A stretch of 64,000 nucleotides of DNA from contig JAUCBJ010009089.1 in assembly GCA_032718475.1 (NCBI GenBank), positions 1-64,000 of the forward strand, in the 5' to 3' direction. The notes beneath the pieces were generated by a model. That model saw only the letters and a program-made list of their open reading frames with translations, searched no databases and had not been told where the DNA came from. Below, in pieces: positions 37,118-48,087 of the stretch. The stretch comes from Nemertoderma westbladi. Taxonomy: Eukaryota > Xenacoelomorpha > Nemertodermatida > Nemertodermatidae. Within the stretch, counting starts at the first letter, position 1. Each line of letters opens with the position of its first letter. The translations under genes and the position numbers were made by a program.

Positions 37118-38327
37118 AGTCACCCTATTAGCCAAGGACTACTTTTACCCTTACAATCAATTGCAGGCTGTGGCTCCAATGGGCCATGCAAGGCAGCCCA
37201 GTACAGCCATCGATTTTCGAAGAGAAACTTAAAACGGATTTTTGCAGGTGGCCCATGGCGGTCATTTCCCTATGATGGGACTAGGAGAGCCAGACTGACA
37301 GAGAGAAGTCACAGCCTAGGCCTAACCCATACACCAGCAACAATCCAGCATTGTGACATTACTGCAATTCTTTATTTCATTATTGCATTCTACAAGAGTT
37401 TTGAAAACAACACAATTTGTCGTGACCGTCACGAGATAGCAACCACATAGGGCCATCGGACTGAAACGGGGTCTTATGAGGTTTTTTCCTATTTTCTAAT
37501 CTTCTAGCCTCCAAAATGTCTGGGGCAATGTCCCCCATTATTTGGTATACCGGTACAAGAGACCGTGGCACCTTGATTCCATGGAAAGTTCGTAATTTCA
37601 AATGGAAAAGGCCCGATACCCGAGATTCCTTCCTGGTCCATCCAGTTCTTGGATTACTACAGTGTTCCTTACACTCTCTAAAGTAGTGTTGTAAGTAATG
37701 TAATTAATTTCAAAAAAACGAAGTCTTCGATCAAGTGATTTCAAAGATGGGAAGTGTCAAATTCCTTTGTAAGACTAACTAGAATCTCCTTTCGTTTCCA
37801 GTTCTGCGCTACTAAATCCGTCATCCTTCGTTTGAGAACATGGTCATTTTGCCATGCCATCGCCAGACCCCCTATGGGTGTCTAGCATGGCGTGTATATA
37901 TGGGGTATATGGGGTGAAGGATGAACCGGTCGGCAGTCGGGATGCCTATTCATTCTGGCTTAGAGATAAAGGACTCTGTATCCGACTCCTGTATCCTATT
38001 CGACTCTTTAAATGAATAAATGAAATAGGCCTAAACCAATGATCTAAACTAAAGCAGTAAAATGCCTTACAGCAAGCCAATAATTCAGCAATATTCAGTA
38101 GTGTATGAGTTAGGCCGAGGTTGTGAATTCTCTCTGTCAGTCTGGCTCTCCTAGTCCCATCATAGGGAAATGACCGCCATGGGCCACCTGCAAAAATCAG
38201 TTTTAAGTTTCTCTTCGAAATTCGATGGCTGTACTGGGCTGCCTTTCTTGGCCCATTGGAGCCACAGCCTGCAATTGATTGTAAGGGTAAAAGGTGGCCG
38301 CCGTAGTCCTTGGCTAATATGGTGACT
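37118..38327. mobile_element. 1.2 kb MITE with about 210-bp inverted ends
   Basis: The left end is AGTCACCCTATTAGCCAAGG; the right end is the reverse complement of AGTCACCATATTAGCCAAGG. The ends stay inverted copies inward through GGCTGTGGCTCCAATGGGCC and GGTGGCCCATGGCGGTCATT to about 37330 and 38110. No transposase frame is present and no clear target duplication was seen. Confidence 0.85.
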
Positions 38328-38944
38328 CATGGAATACTAAATATAGACGGAACCGCATTATTGTTATTTTTTCGGCCCCGAAATTTTTTTCAATAAAATA
38401 GTAGTATATGCCATAGAAACCTCAGAAAAAAAATTTAAGCAAATTTGACCGGAGCGTTTCCATGGAAACCGGGCAAACATAAAATTTCTAGGTTTTGTCA
38501 TGAATTAATTATTTTTTGCAACTACTATCCTATTTATTTTTATCATATTTATTTTTATTTCTAGCACAGGTAACTATACAGTAGCAACGAGGTAAAATCG
38601 ATTAATTTATATATATTAAATATATTTAAATAAACACTGCTGTGGAAGCTAATTTTGACACTTTTATTAGTTTTATATATTACTCTAACAGTAATTAATT
38701 CTATCCTACTTTATATAATGTAATATATACAGTATGTATAGGGAGGTTATGTAATTGATGCTTTATGCAGTATAATAATAATAAAATAATAGAAACGGCG
38801 TTTCGGCCGGCTTTAGGTCTCTTCAGCAGTACTGCCAAGTACTGGACACCCCAGTTCCAAAGATGTACCGCTGTCACTAGTAGTGATGATTGTCAAGATA
38901 CGAGTGGCGATTCTCCTATTATTCTGATTGCTGGCAGAGTCTCC
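38328..38944. other. No gene recognised
   Basis: AT-rich non-coding sequence. A 63-codon frame at 38765 is unsupported. Confidence 0.5.
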
Positions 38945-39090
38945 GGGTGGCAGTAGATGTAGAATCATCAGCCAGGGTGGCAACGTGGCAGTGTTAGTAG
39001 AGATGACAGCCAGGGTGGCAACGTGGCAGTGGTAGTAGAAACAACAGCCATGGTGGCAACGTGGTAGGTAGTGGAAACACGTTGTGGGGT
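38945..39090. repeat. Tandem repeat with GGTGGCAACGTGG core, about 3 copies
   Basis: Units read CAGCCAGGGTGGCAACGTGG followed by CAGTG(G/T)TAGTAGA, with a period of about 43 bp. Confidence 0.85.
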
Positions 39091-39509
39091 CTTCGAGCAG
39101 CACGTGTTCAAATGTTCAATGACTGAGCAGCGACTAATTAACAAATTTATGAGAGATTCATTGACCAGCTACCGACAGACCAATATTGTGACATATATTT
39201 TAGTTTAATGTTTGATTCAATTAGAGGCACAAATTAAAAAGGCTACAAATATATAGGGGTGAATAATTACATTAATCACCCATTAAAAGGTAGCCAAATA
39301 ATATAAGTTGCAATCTATATAAATTTTTAAATTCAGTAGTGTGCGTGTGTTGTGTATTGATCCCGTATATTTCATGTTGTAATAGCGTTCATTAATTTAA
39401 TTTCTATTTAATTATTCAGGCATACTAATACCCACTTTAAATTAGTTCGTGTGTGTTAAGTGTGTAAGATTTGATTGTTTTGGCACGAACCCATTAGGGC
39501 ACAGAAACT

Positions 39510-39590
39510 GACGGATTCTTCGCGAATTTCGCAAACGTCGCGAATTTCACAAACGTCGCGAATTTCGCAAACGTCGCAAACTTCGGGAAT
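39510..39590. repeat. 18-bp tandem repeat, about 4 copies
   Basis: The unit is close to CGCGAATTTCGCAAACGT. GCGAATTTCGC is itself nearly palindromic. Confidence 0.85.
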
Positions 39591-40004
39591 TTGTTCTACA
39601 ATTTTGACTCCTTAAGCAAAAGGGTCCCGAATGAGTTTTTTAACCTTTATTTTTTTGTGATTTTGAGTGCTTTTTTATATTAGTGAATGCTCTAGAACCT
39701 TAGTAGATTTTTTATGGTATAATGCTAGTATTTTTTTACTAGCTAGTAATTTTTGGAAATTATTTTGGTCATTAATATATTCTTCAACAGTTTAACCTGA
39801 AATATCATGGACTTTCACATTTTTTATAATTATTTATAAAAATACTAGCTAGCAAAAAAATACTACCGGTAGCTATCATCAAAAACATATCTACTAATGT
39901 TCTAGAACTTTCACCAATAACAAAAAAATTTAAAAACTCTAAAAAAGGATTGGTGAAAAATGGCTGGGGTGTCGACAGGGCGAAGTAGGGACCGTGTTGC
40001 TTAA

Positions 40005-41174
40005 CCCCTTAGAGCCTATGACGTCCAGTGAATTTCACCATGGACAACACTAAGACGTGCAGTGGACGTTATGCTGCAATACATGTTTTATTGGAAGGCT
40101 CTTGGTCTAGGTATACTGGTGGATAGTATTAAAGACATTTAGTGCTCTTCATGGCAAAAAATCCATTCTGTACTGTAGATAGGCTTTATTGTAGACTGTA
40201 TTATCAATGTTAGGTATATGGCGTAATGCCAACCACAGTACAGTAGTACAGACTGACAGTAAGACCGACAGACAGACAGACTAGATTTATGTAAACGTGT
40301 AAACTGACATCAGAAATGAAATCAGCAACCCTTAACACCCCCATAGCGGGAATGTTGGTTAGTTAGTATACTTTCTTAATTTTTGACAGACTGACTGACA
40401 GAAAGACCGACAGACCAACAGCCAGACAGACTAGATTTATTAAACTTGAAAACTGACATCTGAAATGAAATCAGCACCCATTAAAACCCCCATAACGAGA
40501 ATTTTAGTTAGTTAGTATTATTTTTTAAGTTTTGACAGACTGACTGACTGACAGAAAGACCGACAAACTAGATTAATGTAAACCTGAAAACTGACATCAG
40601 AAATGAAATCAGCACCCCTTAAAACCCCCATAGCGAGAATGTTAGTTAATTTGAATTATTTTTTATGTTTTGTCAGACTGACTAACAGAATGACCGACAG
40701 ACAGACATACTAGATTTATGTAAACGTGAAAACTGACATCAGAAATGTAATCAGCACCCCTTAAAACCCCCACAGCGAGAATGTTAGCGACACGTTTTAA
40801 TTATTAACCATATTTCGTAAGATATATTGTAAACATTTATTTATTAATAATGCAATAACTGAATAACCACATAACGGAAAGACAAATCGAATTGAAACTT
40901 TTAATTACTAATAATAATTGTGGTGAGAGGTGATTGGAAATTAAGCTTATATGTTATGTTATGGTAGGCACAGGCAAATTAATTGATGTTTGTTGAGATG
41001 TATTGAAGGAGCGCTATTCCTTATACTAGACTACTACAGGTTAGGCCATGTCCTTGTGTGCTAGCCTAGGCACTGGCTTGGTCAATGACTTCAGATTGCC
41101 ATGTTAGTAATGTACAACTTCAAGAAATATTATTGGGCACGGCTGCCCTTGTCATGCCTTAGGCTCTAAGGGGG
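40005..41174. mobile_element. Possible piggyBac-like element with 14-bp inverted ends
   Basis: The left end is TTAA then CCCCTTAGAGCCTA; the right end is the reverse complement of CCCCTTAGAGCCTA. TTAA is not present directly after the right end, so the duplication may have decayed. It contains the tandem array at 40250-40800. Confidence 0.5.
40250..40800. repeat. Tandem repeat of about 140 bp, 4 copies
   Basis: Each unit has GACCGACAGACAGACAGACT, then AAACTGACATCAGAAATG, then CAGCACCCCTTAAAACCCCC. Unit starts are at about 40267, 40408, 40558 and 40693, so the period varies from 135 to 150 bp. Confidence 0.9.
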
Positions 41175-41327
41175 AGAATGGAATCAGCGTATGAATTTAC
41201 AATGTTAATTACGTTTAAATCAATTAAAAATACATTTATTATCGCAAATCACTTGAAAAAATAAAAAACTATAATAAAAACTATAATAAATATATAACTA
41301 ATAATATAACACACACACCACCACACC

Positions 41328-41330
<3 letters not shown>

Positions 41331-41414
<84 letters not shown>
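41331..41414. repeat. (CA)n microsatellite
   Basis: About 42 CA units flanked by C-rich imperfect copies. It explains the Val-Cys small frame on the minus strand. Confidence 0.98.
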
Positions 41415-41418
<4 letters not shown>

Positions 41419-41828
41419 CTACACGCACACCCGCCATGGTTCTTTCACACACTGAATTTTGAATTTTACTAACTGTAAAATTCATTATATCTTCACATCA
41501 ACAATTTGCAGAGTTTGTGTCATGTTTTTTTCACACACGAAATGAAAATTACAAAACATCTGCTAAGGGGCGTCGGAGGGGTGGTTGCGATGTGTGTGTG
41601 ACTTTATAATTTTTTGCATTGTATGTGTTATTTACAAATTCCCGCTTTCTGGTTATTTCTGCTACTTTCTACCTTATCCAAGTATTTACCGAGTGCCGAG
41701 CCGGTGAGGTAAATATAACAAAATACATAAATAATAATAAATAAAATAAATATAAATACATAATTTGAATAATTTATAATCGAACATGATTTATTCAAGT
41801 TTGTTCTAATTGGCCATTTTGGAAGCAG

Positions 41829-42203
41829 GACAATTCGGTCCCGGACAATTCGGTCCGGACAATTCGGTCCCGGACAATTCGGTCCCGGACAATTCGGTCC
41901 CATTAATTTTATGTTTTGGGATCGAATTGTCCGGGACCGAATTGTCCGGGACCGAATTGTCCGGGACCGAATTGTCCGGATACTGACTAGGACAATTCGG
42001 TCCCGGACAATTCGGTCCCGGACAATTCGGTCCTAGGACAATTCGGTCCTAGGACAATTCGGTCCCTGACAATTCGGTCCCGGACAATTCGGTCCCATTT
42101 ATTTAGTGTTTTGGGACCGAATTGTCCGGGACCGAATTGTCCGGGACCGAATTGTCCGGACCGAATTGTCCTGGACCGAATTGTCCGGGACCGAATTGTC
42201 CTA
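41829..42203. repeat. 15-bp repeat in four blocks of alternating orientation
   Basis: GGACAATTCGGTCCC runs forward (about 41829-41900, 5 copies), reversed (about 41925-41978, 4 copies), forward (about 41990-42093, 7 copies) and reversed (about 42114-42202, 6 copies). The unit length is 14-15 bp. Neighbouring blocks can pair into long hairpins. The last block ends just before the 15 kb module begins at 42207. Confidence 0.95.
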
Positions 42204-42206
42204 CAT

Positions 42207-42693
42207 CCGGCCATTTTAGGTTTATATAATATACTCCAAGCCATACTTACAAGTCTTCCTCATCTTACATACCTTGTGCGGTATTTCTGTTTTTTTAGTT
42301 TATTTCCCTGATGATGCCCCTAGTGGGAGAAATTAATTGGATTGTATAATAAAACAGATAGAGTCGGGCGTAAAGAAACTCCTTTATTTCTCAGTCAGTG
42401 CACGAAATGCATTGTCGCGCCCTGAAGCCGGCTTGCCGTTTGATTAATAACTTTAATATGATAGATGTCTGGCTATGAGTAAAATGCAATGACTTCACAT
42501 ATATATGTCTTAAGTCAAATGTGAATGAGCTACAAGTACGTTAAAGCACCAATATTAACATTATGTGAAGAAAACCTTTGTATTCATTCAGACTGGCCCA
42601 CATTGACTATTATAGGGTCTTCTCCGTTTTTTCAGAATCAATATGCCTAAAATGATCTATGGCTATGAGTAAAGGGTAACAGTATAACATAAG
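42207..42693. repeat. Lead-in of compound module, copy A
   Basis: This segment is nearly identical to 57163-57642, with only a few substitutions over 480 bp. It includes CTGATGATGCCCCTAGTGGG and a stretch ending CAGTATAACATAA just before the 37-bp satellite. No coding signal was seen. Confidence 0.9.
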
Positions 42694-43438
42694 GGCTATC
42701 GTCCCCAACACCCCCACTCCGTTTCTTGGGGGCTATCGTCCCCAACACCCCCACATCTTTTCTTGGGAGCTATTGTCCCCAACACCCCCACTTCTTTTCT
42801 TGGGGGCTATCGTCCCCAACACCCCCACTTCTTTTCTTGGGGGCTATCGTCCCCAACACCGCCACTTCTTTGCTTGGGGGCTATCGTCCCCAACACCCCC
42901 ACTTCTTTTCTTGGGGGCTATCGTCCCCAACACCCCCACTTCTTTTCGTGGGGGCTGTCGTCCCCAACACCCCCACTTCTTTTCTTGGGGGCTATCGTCC
43001 CCAACACCCCCACTTCTTTTCTTGGGGGCTATCGTCCCCAACACCCCCACTTCTTTTCGTGGGGGCTATCGTCCCCAACACCCCCACTTCTTTTCTTGGG
43101 GGCTATCGTCCCCAACACCGCCACTTCTTTGCTTGGGGGCTATCGTCCCCAACACCCCCACTTCTTTTCTTGGGGGCTATCGTCCCCAACACCCCCACTT
43201 CTTTTCGTGGGGGCTGTCGTCCCCAACACCCCCACTTCTTTTCTTGGGGGCTATCGTCCCCAACACCGCCACTTCTTTTCTTGGGGGCTATCGTCCCCAA
43301 CACCCCCACTTCTTTTCTTGGGGGCTATCGTACCCAACACCCCCACTTCTTTTCTTGGGGGCTATCGTCCCCAACACCCCCACTTCTTTTCTTGGGGGCT
43401 ATCGTCCCCAACACCCCCACTTCTTTTCTTGGGGGCTA
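42694..43438. repeat. 37-bp satellite array, about 20 copies
   Basis: The monomer is CTATCGTCCCCAACACCCCC followed by ACTTCTTTTCTTGGGGG. It contains two mutually exclusive hairpins: TTGGGG with CCCCAA, and CCCCCA with TGGGGG. The monomer has no stop in any forward frame, so long frames here carry no coding information. The array ends in a fixed junction, GGGGGCTAGCGTTTTC, also found at the end of the large array. Confidence 0.97.
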
Positions 43439-43459
43439 GCGTTTTCTTTTTTCTTGGGG

Positions 43460-44292
43460 ACCACAAACAATTGTCGCAATATTATGACAGCCACAAAAAA
43501 ATATCGTAATGTTGTGACAGTCACAAACAATTGTCGCAAGGTTGTGACAGCCACAAACAATTGTCGTAATGTTGTGACAGCCACAAACAATTGTCTTAAT
43601 GTTGCGACAGCCACAAACAATTGTCGTAATATTGTGACAACCACAAACAATTGTCGTAATGTTGTGACGGCCACAAACAATTGTCCGAATGTTGTGACAG
43701 CCACAAACAATTGTCGTAATGTTGCGACAGTCACAAACAATTGTCGTAATATTGTGACAGCCACAAAAAATTGTCGTAATGTTGTGACGGCCACAAACAA
43801 TTGTCCGAATGTTGTGACAGCCACAAACAATTGTCGTAATGTTGCGACAGCCACAAACAATTGTCGCAATATTCTGACAGCCACAATCAATTGTCACAAT
43901 GTTGTGACAGCCACAAACAATTGTCGCAATGTTGTGACAACCACAAACAATTGTAGCAATATTGTGACAGCCACAAAGAACTGTCGTATTATTGTGACAG
44001 CTACAAACAATTGTCGTAATATTGTGACAGCCACAATCAATTGTCACAATGTTGTGACAGCCACAAACAATTGTCGTAATATTGTGACAGCCACAATCAA
44101 TTGTCACAATGTTGTGACAGCCACAAACCATTGTCGTAATGTTGCGACAGCCACAAACAATTGTCGTAACATTGTGACAGCTACAAACAATTGTCGTAAT
44201 ATTGTGACAGCCACAATCAATTGTCACAATGTTGTGACGGCCACAAACAATTGTCCAAATGTTGTAACAGCCACAAACAATTGCCGTAATAT
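43460..44292. repeat. 30-bp minisatellite, block A
   Basis: The monomer is CACAAACAATTGTCGTAATG plus TTGTGACAGC. It contains ACAATTGT (palindrome) and TTGTG-acagc-CACAA (5-bp stem). With a length divisible by three it stays open in several frames; forward translation is a decapeptide NNCRNVVTAT. There is no sign of coding selection. Confidence 0.97.
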
Positions 44293-44356
44293 TAGAATTA
44301 ATCTTCAAATAAACTTTTAAATTTATCATCAAAATAATATAAGTGTGTAAATGTAC

Positions 44357-44598
44357 CTCTTTATCAGCGGTGGGTTCATCGAGCAGATCAAGATCGCTTG
44401 TGCAGATCGGTTGCTTATCAGGAGCAGCAGAGCCACCCAATATCAACGGAATATTATCCGTTATGTCGTCAATTTCTTCGTTAAACTAGAAAAAATATAG
44501 ATACATTGGATTGTGTTAATAAACAATGCTTGCAGGTTTGCAAAAAGTAACTCTTGCAAACCTCTTACCATGGTAGTTTCACACACAAAATCTCACAG
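44357..44598 (-). CDS. Exon cassette copy 1 (unknown gene)
   Basis: Minus strand. A 30-nt leader exon (44598-44569; acceptor GTTTTAG) ends in ACC-ATG directly before donor GTAAGAGG. An 83-nt intron (44568-44486) contains a perfect 10-bp hairpin, AGGTTTGCAA with TTGCAAACCT, and ends TTTTTTCTAG. A 129-nt exon follows (44485-44357; donor GTACAT). Only frame 0 of the exon is open; it begins FNEEIDDITDNIPL and ends LLDEPTADKE, 43 residues, acidic, with no known domain. The leader frame meets TGA eight codons before the ATG, so the ATG may be the start codon. The large exon is phase 0 at both ends and could be spliced in tandem. Function is unknown; expression is not shown. Confidence 0.6.
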
Positions 44599-44633
44599 CT
44601 AAAACTAACTGTGTTGGGACACTAACAAAATTT

Positions 44634-45853
44634 TCCGAATATTGTGACAGCCACAATCAATTGTAGTAATTTTGTGACAGCCACAAACAATTGTCTGAAT
44701 GTTGTGACAGCCACAAACATTTGTCGCAATGTTGGGATTGCCACAAACAATTTTCCGAATGTTGTGGCAGCCACAAACAATTGTCGCAATGTTGTAACAG
44801 CCACAAACAATTGTCCGAATGTTGTGATAGCCACAAACAATTGTCGTAATGTTGTGACAGCCACAAACAATTGTAGTAATGTTGTGACAGCCACAAGCAA
44901 TTGTCGCAATATTGTGACAGCCACAAAAAATTGTCGTAATGTTGTGACAGTCACAAACAATTTCAGAATGTTGTGACAGCCGCAAACAATTGCCAGAATG
45001 TTATGACAGCCACAAACAATAGTCGTAGTTTTGTGATACGCACAAACAATGGAGAAATTCTGTATCAGCCACGAACAACTGCTGTGTTGCAGTATGCCGT
45101 GCAACCGGGACAGCTACAAACAATTTTCGTAATGTTGAGACAGCCATAAACAATTGTCGTAGTATTGTGACAACCACAAACAATTGTCGTAATGTTGTGA
45201 CGGCCACAAACAATTGTCCGAATGTTGTGACAGCCACAAACAATTGTCGTAATGTTGCGACAGTCACAAACAATTGTCGTAATATTGTGACAGCCACAAA
45301 AAATTGTCGTAATGTTGTGACGGCCACAAACAATTGTCCGAATGTTGTGACAGCCACAAACAATTGTCGTAATGTTGCGACAGCTACAAACAATTGTCGC
45401 AATATTCTGACAGCCACAATCAATTGTCACAATGTTGTGACAGCCACAAACAATTGTCGCAATGTTGTGACAACCACAAACAATTGTAGCAATATTGTGA
45501 CAGCCTCAAACAATTGACGCCATGTAATGACAGCCACAAAGAATTGTCGTAATATTGTGACAGCTACAAACAATTGTCGTAATATTGTGACAGCCACAAT
45601 CAATTGACACAATGTTGTGGCAGCCACAAACAATTGTCGTAATATTGTGACAGCCACAATCAATTGTCACAATGTAGTGACAGCCACAAACCATTGTCGT
45701 AATGTTGCGACAGCCACAAACAATTGTCGTAACATTGTGACAGCTACAAACAATTGTCGTAATATTGTGACAGCCACAATCAATTGTCACAATGTTGTTA
45801 CGGCCACAAACAATTCTCCAAATGTTGTAACAGCCACAAACAATTGCCGTAAT
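44634..45853. repeat. 30-bp minisatellite, block B
   Basis: Same monomer family as block A. It is interrupted near 45031-45115 by a conserved non-monomer insert containing GCAGTATGCCGTGCAACCGG. Confidence 0.95.
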
Positions 45854-45919
45854 ATTAGAATTAATCTTCAAATAAACTTTTAAATTTATCATCAAAATAA
45901 TATAAGTGTGTAAATTTAC

Positions 45920-46161
45920 CGCTTTATCAGCGGTGGGTTCATCGAGCAGATCAAGATCGCTTGTGAAGATCGGTTGCTTTTCAGGAGCAGCAGAGCCACC
46001 CAATATCAACGGAATACTATCCGTTATGTCGTCAATTTCTTCGTTAAACTAGAAAAAATATAGATACATTGGATTGTGTTAATAAACAATGCTTGCAGGT
46101 TTGCAAAAAGTAACTCTTGCAAACCTCTTACCATGGTAGTTTCACACACAAAATCTCACAG
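45920..46161 (-). CDS. Exon cassette copy 2 (unknown gene)
   Basis: Same structure as copy 1: leader exon 46161-46132 ending ATG, an 83-nt intron with the hairpin intact, exon 46048-45920 of 129 nt and donor GTAAAT. All splice dinucleotides are kept. Differences from copy 1 are mostly amino-acid changing: Asn to Ser (DSIPL), Asp to Glu (APEKQ), Cys to Phe (PIFTS) and final Glu to Ala (DKA). The frame stays open. This bias away from silent change does not look like strong purifying selection. Confidence 0.55.
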
Positions 46162-46195
46162 CTAAAACTAACTGTGTTGGGACACTAACAAAATT

Positions 46196-47653
46196 TTCCG
46201 AATATTGTGACAGCCACAATCAATTGTAGTAATTTTGTGACAGCCACAAACAATTGTCTGAATGTTGTGACAGCCACAAACATTTGTCGCAATGTTGGGA
46301 CTGCCACAAACAATTTTCCGAATGTTGTGGCAGCCACAAACAATTGTCGCAATGTTGTAACAGCCACAAACAATTGTCCGAATGTTGTGACAGCCACAAG
46401 CAATTGTCGCAATATTGTGACAGCCACAATCAATTGTAGTAATTTTGTGACAGCCACAAACAATTGTCTGAATGTTGTGACAGCCACAAACATTTGTCGC
46501 AATGTTGGGACTGCCACAAACAATTGTCCGAATGTTGTGATAGCCACAAACAATTGTCGTAATGTTGTGACAGCCACAAACAATTGTAGTAATGTTGTGA
46601 CAGCCACAAGCAATTGTCGCAATATTGTGACAGCCACAAAAAATTGTCGTAATGTTGTGACAGTCACAAACAATTTCAGAATGTTGTGACAGCCGCAAAC
46701 AATTGCCAGAATGTTATGACAGCCACAAACAATAGTCGTAGTTTTGTGATACGCACAAACAATGGAGAAATTCTGTATCAGAACCAACAACTGCTGTGTT
46801 GCAGTATGCCGTGCAACCGGGACAGCTACAAACAATTTTTGTAATGTTGAGACTGCCACAAACAATTGTCGCAATGTTGTGACAGCTACAAACAATTTTC
46901 GTAATGTTGAGACAGCCACAAACAATTGTCGCAATGTTGTTACAGCTACAAACAATTTTCGTAATGTTTTGAAAGCCACAAACAATTGTCGTAATGTTGT
47001 GACTGCCACAAACAATTGTCGTAATGTTGTGACAGCCACAAACAATTGTCTCAATAATGTGACAGCCACAAACAATTGTTGCAATATTGTGACAACCACA
47101 AACAATTGACGCAATGTAATGACAGCCACAAAGAATTGTCGTAATATTGTGACAACCACAAACAATTGTCGTAATGTTGTGACGGCCACAAACAATTGTC
47201 CGAATGTTGTGAGAGCCACAAACAATTGTCGTAATGTTACGACAGTCACAAACAATTGTCATAATATTGTGACAGCCACAAAAAATTGTCGTAATGTTGT
47301 GATGGCCACAAACAATTGTCCGAATGTTGTGACAGCCACAAACAATTGTCGTAATGTTGCGACAGCCACAAATAATTGTCGCAATATTCTGACAGCCACA
47401 ATCAATTGTCACAATGTTGTGACAGCCACAAAGAATTGTCGCAATGTTGTGACAACCACAAACAATTGTAGCAATATTGTGACAGCCTCAAACAATTGAC
47501 GCAATGTAATGACAGCCACAAAGAATTGTCGTAATATTGTGACAGCTACAAACAATTGTCGTAATATTGTGACAGCTACAAACAATTGTCGTAATATTGT
47601 GACAGCCACAAAAATTGCAGGAATGTTGTAACAGCCACAAACAATTGCCGTAA
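46196..47653. repeat. 30-bp minisatellite, block C
   Basis: Contains an internal duplication near 46200-46540 and one non-monomer insert near 46735-46835. Block D (48816-49690) repeats most of this block almost exactly. Confidence 0.95.
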
Positions 47654-47720
47654 TATTAGAATTATTCTTCAAATAAACTTTTAAATTTATCATCAAAATA
47701 ATATAAGTGTGTAAATTTAC

Positions 47721-47963
47721 CTCTTTATCAGCGGTGAGGTCATCGAGCAGATCAACATCGCTTATGCAGATCGGTTGCTTATCAGGAGCAGCAGAGCCAC
47801 CCAATATCAACGGAATATTATCCGTTATGTCGTCAATTTCTTCGTTAAACTAGAAAAAATATAGATACATTGGATTGTGTTAATAAACAATGCTTGCAGG
47901 TTTGCAAAAAGTAACTCTTGCAAACCTCTTACCATGGTAGTTTCACACACAAAATCTCAGAGC
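47721..47963 (-). CDS. Exon cassette copy 3, cut by an assembly gap
   Basis: Exon 47849-47721 is 129 nt and open. Relative to copy 1 it reads PICISDVDLLDDLTADKE, that is Thr to Ile, Leu to Val, Glu to Asp and Pro to Leu. The leader exon ends in ATG as before, but its 5' edge runs into a run of N at 47964, so the acceptor is not visible. The coding exon matches copy 4, so the two are a recent duplication. Confidence 0.55.
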
Positions 47964-48063
47964 NNNNNNNNNNNNNNNNNNNNNNNNNNNNNNNNNNNNN
48001 NNNNNNNNNNNNNNNNNNNNNNNNNNNNNNNNNNNNNNNNNNNNNNNNNNNNNNNNNNNNNNN
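47964..48063. other. Assembly gap of exactly 100 N
   Basis: The sides read AGC and AACTGTG. In the other copies these are joined by only about seven bases (TAAAACT). The gap is a scaffold placeholder inside a recent duplication, so true length and copy number are unknown. Confidence 0.98.
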
Positions 48064-48087
48064 AACTGTGTTGGGACACTAACAAAA

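Noticed and set aside
37380-37601. 73-codon minus-strand frame inside the MITE
   Set aside because: No transposase motif; likely chance.
41249-41485. Val-Cys repeat protein
   Set aside because: Translation of the CA microsatellite.
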